Assembly (NCBI RefSeq): GCF_958298935.1
Contig: NC_084940.1
Span: forward strand, 4,804,001-4,868,000
Reading direction: 5' to 3'
Source of the DNA: Phragmites australis
Lineage: Eukaryota; Streptophyta; Magnoliopsida; Poales; Poaceae
Length of the DNA: 64,000 nucleotides
The position numbers and the translations under genes were made by a program. Under the pieces are notes generated by a model. That model saw only the letters and a list, made by a program, of their open reading frames with translations, searched no databases and was not told the DNA's origin. The stretch's first letter is position 1. Each line of letters opens with the position of its first letter. Below, one piece after another: positions 44,385 to 56,829 of the stretch.

Positions 44385-47300
44385 ACCACAGTCGAAAACT
44401 ATCTTCACAAGAATACCATAAAGACAAATAATTCGGGAGATGTATAGCTCTGCATATTGCTTGGTAGAGTACATGGTTTTGACGAGAAAGAAATGAGCTG
44501 ATTTGGTCAACCAGTCCACGATGACCCAAATCAAATCATCCCCTCAAGAGATGTTAGGTAGTCCAGTAATGAAATTCATACCAATTTCTTCCCACTTCCA
44601 AGAGGAAATTGGTAAGGGTTGGAGCGTACTAGCCGGTTTGAGATGTTCAGCCTTCACTCTTCGGCAAACATCACACTCGATGACATATCTAGTGATCTCT
44701 CGCTTTATGCGAGTCCACCAAAATCTTTGCTTGAGATCTTGATACATTTTGGTGCTCTCAGGATGAATTGACAACAAGGAGTCATGAGCTTCATCCAAAA
44801 ATTTCTTTCTTAGCTCACGAACCTTAGGAACCACTAGACATCTTACGAACCACAAGGTACCTTGATCATCCATGGAAAAATATCTAGCCCCACCCCCCTT
44901 TCTCAATCCTGTCATGGATTTTCTTCACGCCGGCGTATTCTTTTTGTGCTTCCTTAATTTGGTCGAGAAGGGTGGATTTGATCTCCAGATTTGCAAGAGA
45001 TCCCACCGAGACCATCTCGAGTCCAAGTTTTCAAAAGCCAAAAGCACAGAGTCTTTGGGATCAAGGCATCGACAACGACGTTCGCTTTGCCAAGGTGATA
45101 ATGAACCTCCAATTCATAGTCATAATCAATTCCAGCCATCTCCTTTGCCTCATATTGAGGTCGGCTTGAGTGAAGATATATTTCAGGCTCTTGTGATCGG
45201 TATAGATATTGCAAAGTTTCTAAGGAGGTAGTGACGCCAGATTTTTACAGCATGCATAACAGCTGCAAGCTCTAAATTGCGAGTAGGATAATTTTCTTCA
45301 TGGTGCTTCAATTGGCAAGAAGCATAGGCAACAACTCGGCCTTCTTTTATGAGGACACATCCAAGGTCGACGCGGGAAGCATCATAATAGACGTTAAGAC
45401 CCTTGTCCATTTCAGGTTGAGCTAGAACAGAAGCGATCGTGAGTAGATTTTTCAAGGTTTTGAAAAGCGGACTCACATTCATTGGACCACTCAAATGCAT
45501 TTCCTTTCTTCAGCAACTCAGTCATGGGTTTGGAAATCTTGGAGAAATTCACGATGAACTGGCGGTAGTAACCTGCAAGTCCATGAAAACTTCGAATGTC
45601 AGTGACACTCTTGGGTTGAACCCAATTGAGCACATATTGAACCTTGCTAGGGTCAATCATGACAGCATTTTCATAAAGAACATGGCTGAAGAAGACAACT
45701 TCTTTGAGCCTGAACTCGCACTTGCTAAACTTGGCATAGCGACGGTGATCTCAAAGGTGTTCAAGAACAACCCGGAGATGGTCTGTATGTTCTTCTTTAG
45801 TCTTGGAATAGATGAGAATATCATCGATGAAGATCACAATAAACTTGTGGAGTTCTTCCATGAAGACTATATTCATCAAGTACATGAAATATGCCAGTGC
45901 ATTAGTCAAGCCAAAGGACATAACAGTATACTCGTAGAGCCCATATTGAGTAGAGAAAGCTGTCTTTGGAATGTCCTCCGTTCATATTTTTATTTGATGA
46001 TAACCCAACCATAGATCAACCTTGGAAAAGAAATGAGCACTGGTCAATTGATCAAATAAGATGTCAAAGCACGGAAGAGGATATTTATTTTTGATGATGA
46101 CTGCGTTGAGAGGACAATAATCAACACACATCCTCAAAGTGTTATCTTTCTTCTTGACAAGGCATCCCCAAGGTGAGGATCTCGGATGAATGAAACCCTT
46201 GTCAAGCAATTCCTTTAATTGTTTCTTCAACTCCATTAATTCTTTGGGAGGCATCCGATAAGACCTTCTTGAAATCGGGGTCGTTTCAGGTAAAAGCTTA
46301 ATGAAGAATTCTACTTCTCGGTCGGGTGGCATTAGCAATAATTTCTCTGGAAAGACATCGGGGAACTCACAAACCACAGTAATATCCAAGAGATCTGTGG
46401 TTTTGACCATTGTCACAGAGTATAGGTGGGGACCACACTCTCTAATGTGTAGGGGGATCCACACACCACTAGAATTTTTGAGAGAAACTACCCTTTTTGA
46501 GAAATCAATAAGGGCACTATAGTTGGTCAGCCAATTCATTCCCAAGATGACGTCTACTCCTCTAGTATCAATCACGATCAAATTCGTGGAGAACGGAACC
46601 TCTTCAATGAGGATCGTGACCAGAGGGACGACTCGATTGGCTTTTAACTGGGTACCGGGTGCATCGATATGATAGGAAGAGGGTAGGGTCTTGGTGACCA
46701 TAGTGTGACACAAGACGTAACTCTCTTTAATGAAAGAATGAGATGCTCCTGAATCGAAAAGTACAACTACATGGTGAGAATTCACGAGTAGTGTACCAAT
46801 GAGCACGCTATCATCATCTCAAGCTTCTTCGGCAGTGATGTGGTTCACTCGGTCACACTTGGGAACATGCGTAGCCTAGGAAGCTTGCTGGAGGGGTTGC
46901 CCGGGTAGTGGCAGCCTTGGAGCAGTCACCACCGCTCCTAGCTTCGAGAAACGACAATCCTGCGCGAAATGACTGACTCGCCCACAGTTGTAACATGGGT
47001 CTCTGGGGCCACCTGTCACACTCCCTTGAGATCCAGCGGGTCTTGGAGTCTGTCCTTGCAACGAGGAGGACGGACACCGCACCACCCACATTGATCGAGG
47101 AGCAACTGAAGCCGAAATGTGGGATGGTGGAGGGTGATTCTTCGTCCGGGGACGTTAGGAGATCCCACCCACAGAAGGTAGCAGACCCCTCTTGTGCTTC
47201 TTCTCCTCCTGGTGGTTCTTCATCTTGAATTCAACTGTGAGAGAGGTGCTCACTAACTTATTAAAATCGGTAAACTCGTGAGCCGATATACGGTCTTGCA

Positions 47301-47850
47301 TCTTGGAGGTGAGATCATTCACAAACCGATCTTGCTTCCCTGCGTCGATGTTGATCTCTTAGGGCGCATATTGTCCCAGATGATTGAATACTTGGACATA
47401 CTCCATGGCAGATTTGCCTCATTGCTTGTGGTCCAGAAATTTCTGCCTCTTGATGTCCATTATCCCCTTGGGGATATGATAGGCGTGGAAGGCATTGTGA
47501 AACTCTGCCCAAGAGACGCGATGATCGGTGGCGTGCATGGCCAAATAGTTGGACCACCATGCGCCGGTCGTGCCTTGGAGTTAATGATATGCGTCGAGAG
47601 GATCCTTGGCATGTGTGAAGGTGGGAGGACTAGTGCGGAGGAAATCCGAGTAGTCATTATGGTGTGTGGCCCCACCTCCTCTGTGAGGGGCCATGTTGCG
47701 CATGAGAGCTTCAAGAAGGGTGGTTTGAGCCTCACGGTTCTGCTCAATCTGCATTAGCACATCTACCATGCTCAACAGTGGAGGTGACACTAGATTGTTC
47801 TCCTGGGAATCCTCAAGGAGATCAATTCCGAGGTTTTGACAGGTCCTCAT
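44385..47850 (-). pseudogene. Gypsy gag-pol polyprotein, frameshifted
   Basis: In order on the minus strand the pieces are: gag (47,850-47,250) and the CCHC knuckle CYNCGRVSHFAQDC (about 46,980). The protease has [10 protein letters not shown] (about 46,755). The RT has [18 protein letters not shown] and [10 protein letters not shown] (about 46,190-46,100), then [10 protein letters not shown] (about 45,830). RNase H follows in broken frames (45,500-44,960). The integrase zinc domain ends CDVC (about 44,660), and the integrase core holds the first Asp (MIWVIVDWLTKS) and second Asp (FDCGSTF). The third catalytic residue is lost at the truncation. At least five frame breaks are present. Confidence 0.82.
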
Positions 47851-48159
47851 CCTGCCATCAATCCCAAGGTTGGTGAAGACAAGATCACGACAAGAGAGAC
47901 AACAATTAAGAATTTAGGACGACGAGAAATGGATAAATCAACATAAATGCAGTTGGGCTCCTTAAGCCCACGATAAGTAATGCATGCATCATAATAGATA
48001 TGAATGAAAGTATGCACGATCCCTATCTACACGTATCTTCCTCGACTTCATCACTCCCCACAAGCATCAAGCTCACAATCATCACATGCATTCGTAAATA
48101 TTGACCACCAAACATCACCCTTCACGCGAGAAGAAAAAGTATTCACGTGAACAATGCTT

Positions 48160-48440
48160 GTGCAACTCACCGTACAAGCGACGTTTCATACGTTGTTGCC
48201 AACATATTCACTTCATGTACTATTATCTTACATGGCACCCCATGTAATCGCCACATAGATAGACGATCATAACCAATATCGTATGGTAGATGACCATGAC
48301 CACCATTGCATGGTAGATGTTCATATGTTATTGCTAACATATTCACTTCTCGTACCATCGTTATACGGAACACACCAGGCCCATATCCTGCACTGGTTGA
48401 ACTCATGATATTTACCACTATCGGGATGGGTCCCTTACCT
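48160..48440. repeat. Short internal repeats in the gypsy leader
   Basis: Text such as ACATATTCACTTC-TGTACCAT and CATGGTAGATG/ATGGTAGATGACCATG recurs in direct order within about 200 bp. It lies in the untranslated leader of the minus-strand gypsy element. Confidence 0.5.
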
Positions 48441-51400
48441 TCTTACCTTTTTCATCGATTGCGTCGATGCAACATAAATCACAATGGCATCATAATAAGA
48501 ATAGCACAATAAAGCAGTCATGACTCATACAAACAAAAATGTACATCAAACAAGTCTCATACATAGGGCATAGTATAGCTAAAATTAATTGTCCAAAAGT
48601 TCTCAAAAGGAAACTACGCCCTATTACATATTCTTATCTCCACCGACTTAAAACCACTCACTATACGGATCCCGAACAAAGTCCTCCAGAAATTCATCCA
48701 AAAGATGACATTGAGGAGAGCCCGTATCATCAATGGAATTGGGGTGCATGAGATGATGCGATTTTCCTAACAGCAATTCCCTTGTGACCTTCGAATGATG
48801 GAACAAAGGCACTTGCAACCCATTGGATGCCCTCGCGCCTCGGCCACGGGGATGAGTTTCCCATGTGCCTAGCACCACCGAAAAATGGTGAGTCTAAGGT
48901 GTCATGCCATATGGAGTCATATGACCCTCTCCATACAACACCTAGCGGTTCACTAGTCTGTGGCACACTTGTAACTCCATCTCACATTGCGGCTAGTTGT
49001 AATGCCTTCGCGTCTCCCACAACTCAGCCACCACGCGAAGGTAGGATTGGTCCAAGGAGCGAACTAACTCTACCATGTGGTGCTCATTCAGTGGGTCCGC
49101 ATCCAGAACATATTCAAAGTTGTTGACGTTGTTGCCTTAGATGGGAAAGTAGATGAAAGGCCATCCACATAGAACCGACAACTTGCCATGAAGGGCAGCC
49201 ATGGCCGTGTATGCCACCGCTTGAACTGTCATCTCTTCTGAAGTTCCAATTGCCTCAAAGTAGTGGGGGTTGGCTCTGCCTTCGATGATTTACCCACGAA
49301 TGTCCACGGTCACCAAGTAGTTCTCCAAGTCAGGCCCAACTCCTCGAGCATAAACCACATACTCTGGCGCAAAGGTAAAATTTGCACACCACAACATCTT
49401 GCGAAGGAGTGCAGGAAAACCTTCCAAACCCTCGGCACGAGTAGCCATCACCATAGCGAACACGACCATCCTTAACCCATTAAGAAGGAGACAAGTCAGA
49501 GGTCAAGATTAAACATATTATCAACGAAAGGCTCTAAGACAAGGTGAGGAATAAAAATAAAACAATACTTAGAATATGGAATTTAAACTTTAATGAGTTG
49601 TATAATGAGGTGGACAAGTTTTATTAACCCATAACCAAAAGCTCTTTAGGCTACTTCATTAAACCAAGCTCTAATGCCACTCTATGAGGAACTGTCTAAA
49701 TTATATTTTAATTAATTATTAGGTCAATTATTTTCACAATCACGACCACAATAATTAACCAGAATCCAATTCTGGTAGTCCCGGCAAGTGTTTTATACCC
49801 AAGATAAGAACATGATCGCTTACAACATATTTCATCAACTCAAGGCATAATAAAGAGTAAGTAATGAAATTATATTACAAGTCTTTAAGTTATTACAATT
49901 TTTTATCCATTAACAGAAACGAACGCTAAGAGGACCAAAGGACAATTCACCTCCTAGCCGATTAGAGATACTAGGTAGCGAAAAATAAAATAAATCTATT
50001 ACAACAAAAGATGGGTAGAGCCTTTTGCCTAGAGAAACCACCCAAAAACAACAACACCGAGTAGATGGCACTAATCTCACATGTCGCCAATATTGGCGGG
50101 CGTGAAGTAGTCGAACACTAATTCTTCCTCACCTGAGTACGAAGGTACTCGTAAGACTTAATCCATAATGGGTACATATAATAACCTAACTCTAAGGATA
50201 ATGCATTTGGATGAATTAGTAAGGAACCGGCTATAAAGTTGAGTGACTTTGTATGTAAAAGCACAATTCAACTGAAGTGTGAGCAACTACGCCTAACCAC
50301 TTATACTCTTCTACCCTGAGATCAACAATATAGACATATATGAACTTGAAATATATCAAGTCATCATCAACCACCATCAACTACTCCCAACATACTATAA
50401 CATCATTCCACATCGGACTCTACGATTGATGCAAATGGACAGAAGCTTGCTCATGAACAAGAGTGTGGTAATTTGAATTGTTTTTACACCCTACAGCGGG
50501 TACATATTTACCCACATAATACGAGGACCATTCGGCTTGTGCAACCCACTAAAGTCCACACAAGAGGATACTCGTGACAACCTTTCCCAATAAGCCCTGA
50601 CCGTTTGAACATGCGTCTATATGTGTGGAGGTCATATAAAACTACTCTCCGAGCAAACTAGATACCTCTACAAGCTTATTATGCTCACAACACCATAGAC
50701 TTGCAAGCCAAATGGTCACAATTATAAAGGTATTCAGCTCATCCATCCCATAGCTGGATGCATGGTTAGTTAAAAAAAATGCGAAAGCAAACTGCAACAA
50801 TAGACGGTGCTTAAACGACACAAGCAATCTATAACATCCGGGGTCCTTTTCCTGACCCACCCCTAGCACCGCTCACATCTCACATCATCCTCACAACTCA
50901 TACAAACCAACATCATTGTTATCTTTGTGAACATTAATAAGCCCTAAGCCCGCGAACGATGGTCGAATCACCTCTCGACTTCTACCGGGGACATATATAA
51001 GTATATTGGATAACTTTTTAAGTTAGACAATAACATGGTTATACCCAGACTACAAGGATAGGAACATCAATCGTTTAAGGTAGGAGATGCATCAACATAA
51101 ATTCTACCCATAAAACCCGACAAGACTCACTAAACATACATAAGCGATAACTTATCAAATTAGACTTCACATGATCCAAATTATGCGGTAAAATATGCTT
51201 ACATGCTTATCTTGATGCTCAGTTATTTCACACACAATATCAAAATCATGTTCAACCTCAAGAATACCCCCGTCACTCTCCAGTTCGTTGACCGCTAAAA
51301 GAAAGAATGCAACACAATAAGCATATAATGCATGATCATGAACAAAATGCAATGCGACATACCATGACAACATTTTTCCTAGTCAGCACTGATCATAACA

Positions 51401-51654
51401 TGAATTGACCAAGTGGTTTCATAACTTTAGGTCATATTATTTATTAACTATGAGTTAAGCTAAAACGCATTTAATTGCTTAATTAATTTTCTGAAAGTAT
51501 CTCTTGAGTTCCAATATTTTTAACATGTAGTTCATACTTATATGAAGCTAAAGCAATTGGTTTCATGATTTTTGGAGTTCGTATGAATTAATTAGAAAAT
51601 ATACAAGCTATCACCAAAGTGCACAATAAAAAGAAAAATATCTGATAAATAGTA

Positions 51655-51835
51655 AATCCGGAAGTTTCAGATTGAGTTTGAAACTTCCAGGTGGTATTCC
51701 GAACAAGTTTCTCGATTAAATTTACTCGGATTAACCCGGAATTTCCAGACTATACCCGGAACTTCCGGCCTATACTTGGAACATCTGGGTAGGGTTCTTG
51801 GATTGTTCTAACAAGGATTTTCCGAAACTTCTGGT
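51655..51835. repeat. GGAACTTCC-type module array in the gypsy LTR
   Basis: Several variants of GGAA(C/G)TTCC-G recur (for example CCCGGAACTTCCGGCC near 51,758). The same family of module occurs at 3,365-3,690. Confidence 0.5.
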
Positions 51836-52858
51836 TTCCTACAGAGGAGAACTTTGCGATGATTTCTATACCAATTCGACTTGCATGTTAAAATCTAAAC
51901 CACATAAGCATGTATAGGCTCTAGACCTAATTTACCCACTCCCCAAACACGAAACACTAACTCTAACTCATCTAAACATTCCTACTAGTCCCATTGCCTC
52001 AAGAATACAATGGTGCTTCGCCATTCCTCAATCGCAGTCCAAAAACTTGAAATCAACCATCCCAAAACATGCATTACCCCCATGGGAACCCTAGAGACTT
52101 ACCCAAGGCGTTCTTTGCCAAGGTTGGTGACCGTCGGCGAAGGAGAAATTGGCGGGAAAATGCTTGAGGAAGAGAGGCCAAGGTGTTGCTAAAATTTTTA
52201 GAGAAGAGAGGTGACAAATTTGGATTGAACAACACTTAAATCTCCATGTATGCAAGAAATTTTTGGATGAATGGGAAGCTAGAGAGGTGGGGAATGCAAT
52301 GACAACACATGCATACCTTGCTTTTGCTTCTAGAAGGCAGATTTTGGGTGGAGAGGGAGAGAGCTTGTCGGATGGGGAGAGAGTTGTTCTTGCCCCTTGT
52401 GCTGTCCGGTTGGAGAGGGAGAGCACGTGAGAGAGTGAGGGAGTGAGGGGAGGGTGCTTCTAGGGTGGCGCCGAGTGGGAGAAGGAGGGGGTGAGGTGGT
52501 GGGCTAGCTAGGTGGGGCCCACTTGCTAGTCTAATATCTATTTCAGCTGAAATTCTAATTCCTTCTCTCTTCATTTTATTAATCCAAAACAAGGTGCTCT
52601 AATACTCCAAAAAAATTATAGGAATTTTTGTGCCGTGATTTCCATACAAGATGAACCTATTTTAAATTGATTCACCCACAACGCCTATATGGAACTAAAC
52701 TAAAAAAAAACTCAACGGTCGGGTATATTTAAAACTCAAAGCAAAAATTTAAGCCACCAAGTAACTAACAAGCGCTCAACAAATGCTCATAATTAAACAT
52801 GATGCTCATGATGTATGATTATGCTTAATGACATATTTACGAGATTTGGGATGTGACA

Positions 52859-53476
52859 CGCTCTAGGGTAACCCATATCTCCCGTGCAGTGGGAAGGAAG
52901 AGGACTTGCCCAAGCACTTCAGTGGAGAGGGAGGATAGTAGTGCCTGTTGTAGCCATTGCAGGTACGCTGGATTAGGCACCTGAGACGCTCCTTCTTCGG
53001 TGGTCGAACTTAGCATCTCGCTGGGTCACACTACCATGCCATCAACTAGACCGAGAAGTTGTTGGCTCCTTAGGAACAGAAGGAACTGCGCTTTCCAGCA
53101 CAAATAATTGTCATAAGTCAACTTGATGCTAAGAAAATGTGTGAGACTTGGAGTCAGGATGGAACTCATGGTGGATGAGATGGAGTTGGACACCGTTGAT
53201 CCCATGGTGCAGGTGGTGAAGCTAGCAGAAGACATTGTAGATCGGTTTAGGCTCTAGTACCATGTGAAGAACACAAGATCACGATGTTGTTTGCGAACTC
53301 GCGCAACCAAAACGTTGCCGCATCCTTTGCCTTTTATAGCCGTACCTAATGGTGAACAATACCGTCCAAGAAAATCTCAACAACACAACAGCCAGATTAC
53401 AATACGGTTAGGATATACATCCGAGGGAGAGATAGAGAGATAGATACAATCAGAGATCTTATCTACTCGTGTAACA
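52859..53476 (-). mobile_element. Small copia element: 5' LTR, primer site and start of gag
   Basis: The LTR is 53,263-53,476, only 214 bp. On the minus strand it runs TGTTACACGAGTAG...CTTCACA and includes a TATA (CTATAAAAGG, about 53,340-53,331). The primer-binding site, TGGTACTAGAGCC (53,262-53,250), directly abuts it. Gag starts at ATG 53,235 with the copia signature KLTYDNYLCWKAQFLLFLRS and continues after a frame change (VPNPAYLQWLQQALLSS, REIWVTLERV) to 52,859, where the large gypsy LTR cuts it. The rest of the copia element was not found beyond the gypsy. Confidence 0.8.
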
Positions 53477-53699
53477 CCAAGTGCTTTCTTATTTTCATCA
53501 TCCTCTTTTCTCTTTCTTCCTTTTTCTAGAATAGAGCAAACACAAGTCATTGAGAAAATCTTTAGATAATGAAAAAAATCATTATAGCCTCTGAGTTATG
53601 AGATTCACACAACCTCACTCCTTGTTATTTTGTCATTGCATTAAGTTGGCAAAGCGAAACTAACAAACCACATGATGTTTGAAGTAATTTTCAAGCAGC

Positions 53700-54420
53700 G
53701 TATAGCCTATTACTAAATCCACACCCATACTTAGGGAAAAATCCATGGCGATAACCTCCAAACAGGGACATGCATCAGTGTATCCTCTGGTTTTCCCTCC
53801 TTTTTAGCAAGGCCCAATGCTGCAATCAATAGGCACCTTGAAAATCACAAGCATAAAAAGAAATATGTATATATTTATCAAAGACAATATCATTGTGACA
53901 AAAAACTAAATGGCCCAAGATAAGTGGCAATCCCGACTAAGATTTTTTTTCTTTGTTTTGATCCTACTCCCAAACCCAGAGCTACCTAGACTAATGGCCA
54001 AACTAATACAGTAATTTGACGATCAAATAAGAGATGTTGAATAGGTTGATGGTTGTGAAAAAAAAAACACTTATGACTTTTATTCCGGTTTCTTTTTGCA
54101 AGGTTGTCCTTGGACAAGATTACTCCTCCACATTTAAGTACCAAAGGAAGATTTATATCTTTAAAGATAGTCAGAGCTCCACGGTAGCTCACTTGTCTTG
54201 GAAAGGATGCATTCTGATTAACAAGTTTTTTATACATAGAGTGGACAAAGAATTGGCCAGAATCCAAAAAAAATAAAAAATCTTGTGATAGATTGACTCT
54301 GGATATTTTAGTTACCAGATCTTCCCAATCAATAAGTTTTTGACAAGTCCTGGAGAACTACGCACCATAGCCATTGTTGACCATTCATGTCACAGCCGGA
54401 ACACACAGAGCTACTTCCTT
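53700..54420 (-). pseudogene. LINE remnant (RVT zinc-binding region)
   Basis: The minus-strand frame 54,267-53,986 reads DSGQFFVHSMYKKLVNQ, CGGVILSKDNLAKRN and CFFFHNHQPIQHLLFDRQI. This is recognisable as the zinc-binding segment that follows the reverse transcriptase in plant LINEs and gene-embedded RT relics. Its key cysteines are partly lost (CC/C pattern degraded to CFFF). Flanking frames to 54,420 and 53,700 continue the similarity weakly. No catalytic RT domain is in the window. Confidence 0.6.
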
Positions 54421-54429
54421 CCTTTTCTA

Positions 54430-54770
54430 CAATAGAGAGAACGTACAAGTTGGTTGACATATATTACATCTATTTTTTTTACTTCTCGTTTAAGAAATCA
54501 GTAAGGTCTCCGATAAACACATTCAACTATTATTTTTATAACTACCTCTGGATAAAGTCCATACAAATTTGATGGCGTGAATGTATTTTCAAGATAAATT
54601 TATTGGTATCCTTTTCGTGTGATAAATTATAATAATTTCATATATATTAATGATTAAAGTTTTTATAATTTAAATACACGTATTCTATAACATCAATATA
54701 AGAATAGAGGCAGCACATACAGCAGTCGTTGACCATGCCACAACCAATGAAGCACCTTACTGGTTGTGGC
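54430..54770. other. AT-rich stretch, nothing recognised
   Basis: This is non-coding, low-complexity AT-rich DNA between the LINE remnant and the dispersed repeat. Confidence 0.4.
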
Positions 54771-54779
54771 AATATAATT

Positions 54780-54990
54780 CTCTTCATTTTGTTCCCTTCC
54801 TGATTCACTTTTCTGTTCTCATTCTTTTTATTTTCTCTCATCTTCAATAGCTTCTATTCGAGAGGAATCGTGAAAGGAAAGAAGAGATAATTCCGTCCTG
54901 AAGGGAATAACCTGAAATCCTGTCGTGAAGAGAAATTATTGAAACACTGAAGGGAATAAAAATCTTTTCACGATGGAAATATCACATCTG
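54780..54990 (+). repeat. Dispersed repeat related to 41,030-41,240
   Basis: It shares TCTCATTCTTTTTATTTTCT and TTCAATAGCTTC-ATTC plus repeated CTGAAGGGAATAA text with the other copy. CAATAGCTT near 54,846 and AAGCTATTG near 54,985 form short inverted ends, so it may be a miniature element. Confidence 0.5.
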
Positions 54991-56050
54991 AAAGAAAGCT
55001 ATTGGAGCTAATCTGACCACACGCAGAGCTACGCTTGATGCCGCAGCTCGGTGTTTAACAGGTCCGGATGGAACCAACCCGGAAGGCTCCTACTGCTTGC
55101 TTTAGGGACAAGGAATGCACGTCTGCACGACTGCACCGTTGTTCAACACGAAGAACCTTCCCTTTTTTTTTAAGCAAACACGAAGAACCTCATATTGCGT
55201 ACTTGCGTGGTACTGTGGCAGACTGGCAGCTGCTCGTGGTTTTGTTGTCCGGCACCGTACCGACGACGACTAGCCAAGGTCCATCTCCGCGTCGTGACCG
55301 GTGCCGTCCGCGCTATACGGGAAATACAACCCGCATTGCTCAAGTTAATCAATCGCTATCGTGTACTTGCGATTACGTGCAGCTTATTTATTTGTTCGTC
55401 TTTACTGCTTAATTTCCACGCCCAACGGATCGTTCCCCGCTGTTTCCCAAATACAAGAAGCGAGAGGCTACCGACGACGGTCGTGTTCTCTGGGGTCGCT
55501 GTAAAGAGCACTTAACGACCACCAAAGGATGTTGATTGGTCGCTAATTTTTGGCAATCTTTGATCGTTACTAGCGGATTGACGCGTCTACACTGTATCCA
55601 TTTTTTCACAGAATATAACAAAAGAATATAAAAAAATTAGGTTCACCAATTAGACATCTCACTATTTATTTATGAATTTATTAATATTTAACATATTCAT
55701 TTAATTATGGAGAAATAGTATTATTTTTATATATGCACATAATTTTAATATATAGACTACATCTAACAAATTTTGTTTATTTTTTTGTTGAGTTTTAGAT
55801 ATTTTTCTGTGCATTTAGATTATTTCAGCCAATTTATCAATATAACTATTATATCTTTCGTTTTTTTTCTAAAATTTCCAAAAATTATATTATATATGTA
55901 AATATACAGATACGTGTATGCATATATAAATGTATATATACATATCTGTATCCGTATCTATATATATACATTTATACTGGAATCGCTCCGAGCTTTAATA
56001 TAAAGTTTTGATTCCAGTAGTGAAAAAAAGGCCTGACGAGTTCTGCTGTC
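54991..56050. other. Intergenic sequence upstream of the glycine-rich gene
   Basis: No gene was recognised. 55,630-56,000 is AT-rich and contains a diverged ATAT/TACATA microsatellite (about 55,870-55,975). Confidence 0.4.
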
Positions 56051-56070
56051 TCTCAAGCGCGCGCTCTCTC

Positions 56071-56078
56071 TATATATA
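56071..56078 (+). promoter_or_regulatory. TATA box of the glycine-rich protein gene
   Basis: TATATATA lies in the context CTCTCTCTATATATAGTCTGG, about 81 bases upstream of the start codon, preceded by a short CT tract often seen in plant core promoters. Confidence 0.7.
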
Positions 56079-56158
56079 GTCTGGCTCTGCGCGCCCCGTA
56101 CGTCCAGCCATCCTGCTGCCTTCTCTAGCTAGTCTACATACTTGCGTGTTGGTTCACA

Positions 56159-56485
56159 ATGCCAAGAGCTCTCGCCTCCGGTGGTGCGGCAGCCGGCTTC
56201 GGCCCGCCGTGGCTCGTGGTGCTCGGCGTGGCCGTAGTCTCCGTATGGGTAGTCTCTCTCGCCGTCCTCCTCTGCGGCGATAGCTCGGAGAAGAAAGCCG
56301 GCGTGAAGCGGAGACCGACATACAGCGGCGGTGGCGCTGCAGCAGCAGCTGCTGCAGCTAGCATCGGAGGTGGGAGCGCGGGCTGTGGTGGAGGAGGTGG
56401 TGGTGGCGGCGGAGGGGGCTGTGGTGGAGGTGGCGGTGGTGGCGGCGGAGGGGGCTGTGGTGGAGGTGGCGGTGGCGGTTGCTAG
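56159..56485 (+). CDS. Small glycine-rich, membrane-anchored protein
   Basis: This is a 108-residue protein. Residues 17-39 form one hydrophobic segment (PPWLVVLGVAVVSVWVVSL...), likely a transmembrane anchor or uncleaved signal. It is followed by a basic patch (KKAGVKRRP, 45-53), a run of alanines (60-68), and a C-terminal tail of long glycine runs regularly interrupted by single cysteines, ending in Cys. A TATA box and CT tract lie upstream at the right distance. Such short Gly/Cys-tail proteins occur in plants, but I cannot assign a function; cell-surface or wall association is a guess. The opposite strand is also open because of the GGY codon repeats. Its GC-richness differs sharply from the AT-rich flanks, as expected for a grass gene. 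Confidence 0.68.
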   Translation: MPRALASGGAAAGFGPPWLVVLGVAVVSVWVVSLAVLLCGDSSEKKAGVKRRPTYSGGGAAAAAAAASIGGGSAGCGGGGGGGGGGGCGGGGGGGGGGGCGGGGGGGC

Positions 56486-56714
56486 AGGTGGTCGCATCGG
56501 ATGCGTCAGCTGCATCCAGTTGCACTAGTGCAGGAAGCCAGATCAGATATATGAATACTGCGCGGTTAATCGCAGGAAGCGGTTCTCTATATTATTGGTG
56601 TGATTATTAATTAGTTGTTGCTTGTTGTCAAGGTATGATCGATCTGGTGCTATATATTAGCTTGATGTAATAATGGAATAACACTATGAATCCGTATTCC
56701 TAGATATGCAAGCT

Positions 56715-56790
56715 CTGTCAACCGATGGCTCCCAGGAGCTAACTAGCTCGTTAGATAGGTTGCACGATGGCTCCCAGGAGCTAGCCGATG
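56715..56790 (+). repeat. Short direct repeat
   Basis: CGATGGCTCCCAGGAGCTA occurs twice (near 56,722 and 56,766). The unit itself contains the small palindrome GCTCCCAGGAGC. It lies in the 3' flank of the glycine-rich gene. Confidence 0.85.
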
Positions 56791-56829
56791 GCACCTTAGC
56801 CGGTAACGAGCGAGAGGTTAAAGGATGAT

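Larger units (their letters stand above)
44368..52858 (-). mobile_element. Ty3/gypsy retrotransposon, minus strand, 3'-truncated
   Basis: The 5' LTR is 49,685-52,858 (TGTCACATCCC...CCTCA, 3.17 kb). The primer-binding site, TGGCATTAGAGCTTGG (49,679-49,664), matches initiator tRNA-Met. A leader of about 1.8 kb with no recognised gene (47,860-49,660) precedes gag and pol. The element ends in the integrase core at 44,368, where another LTR interrupts it. The 3' end, chromodomain (if any) and 3' LTR are not in place. Frameshifts and stops make it inactive. Its right edge interrupts a copia gag at 52,858/52,859. Confidence 0.82.

Noticed and set aside
48160..48440. A CRISPR-like array from regularly spaced short repeats
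   Set aside because: The repeats are irregular, diverged and lie in a retroelement leader. The genome is a plant's.
56129..56515. 128-codon minus-strand frame with Thr/Ala repeats
   Set aside because: It is the complement of the GGY glycine codons of the plus-strand gene and has no promoter or domain of its own.
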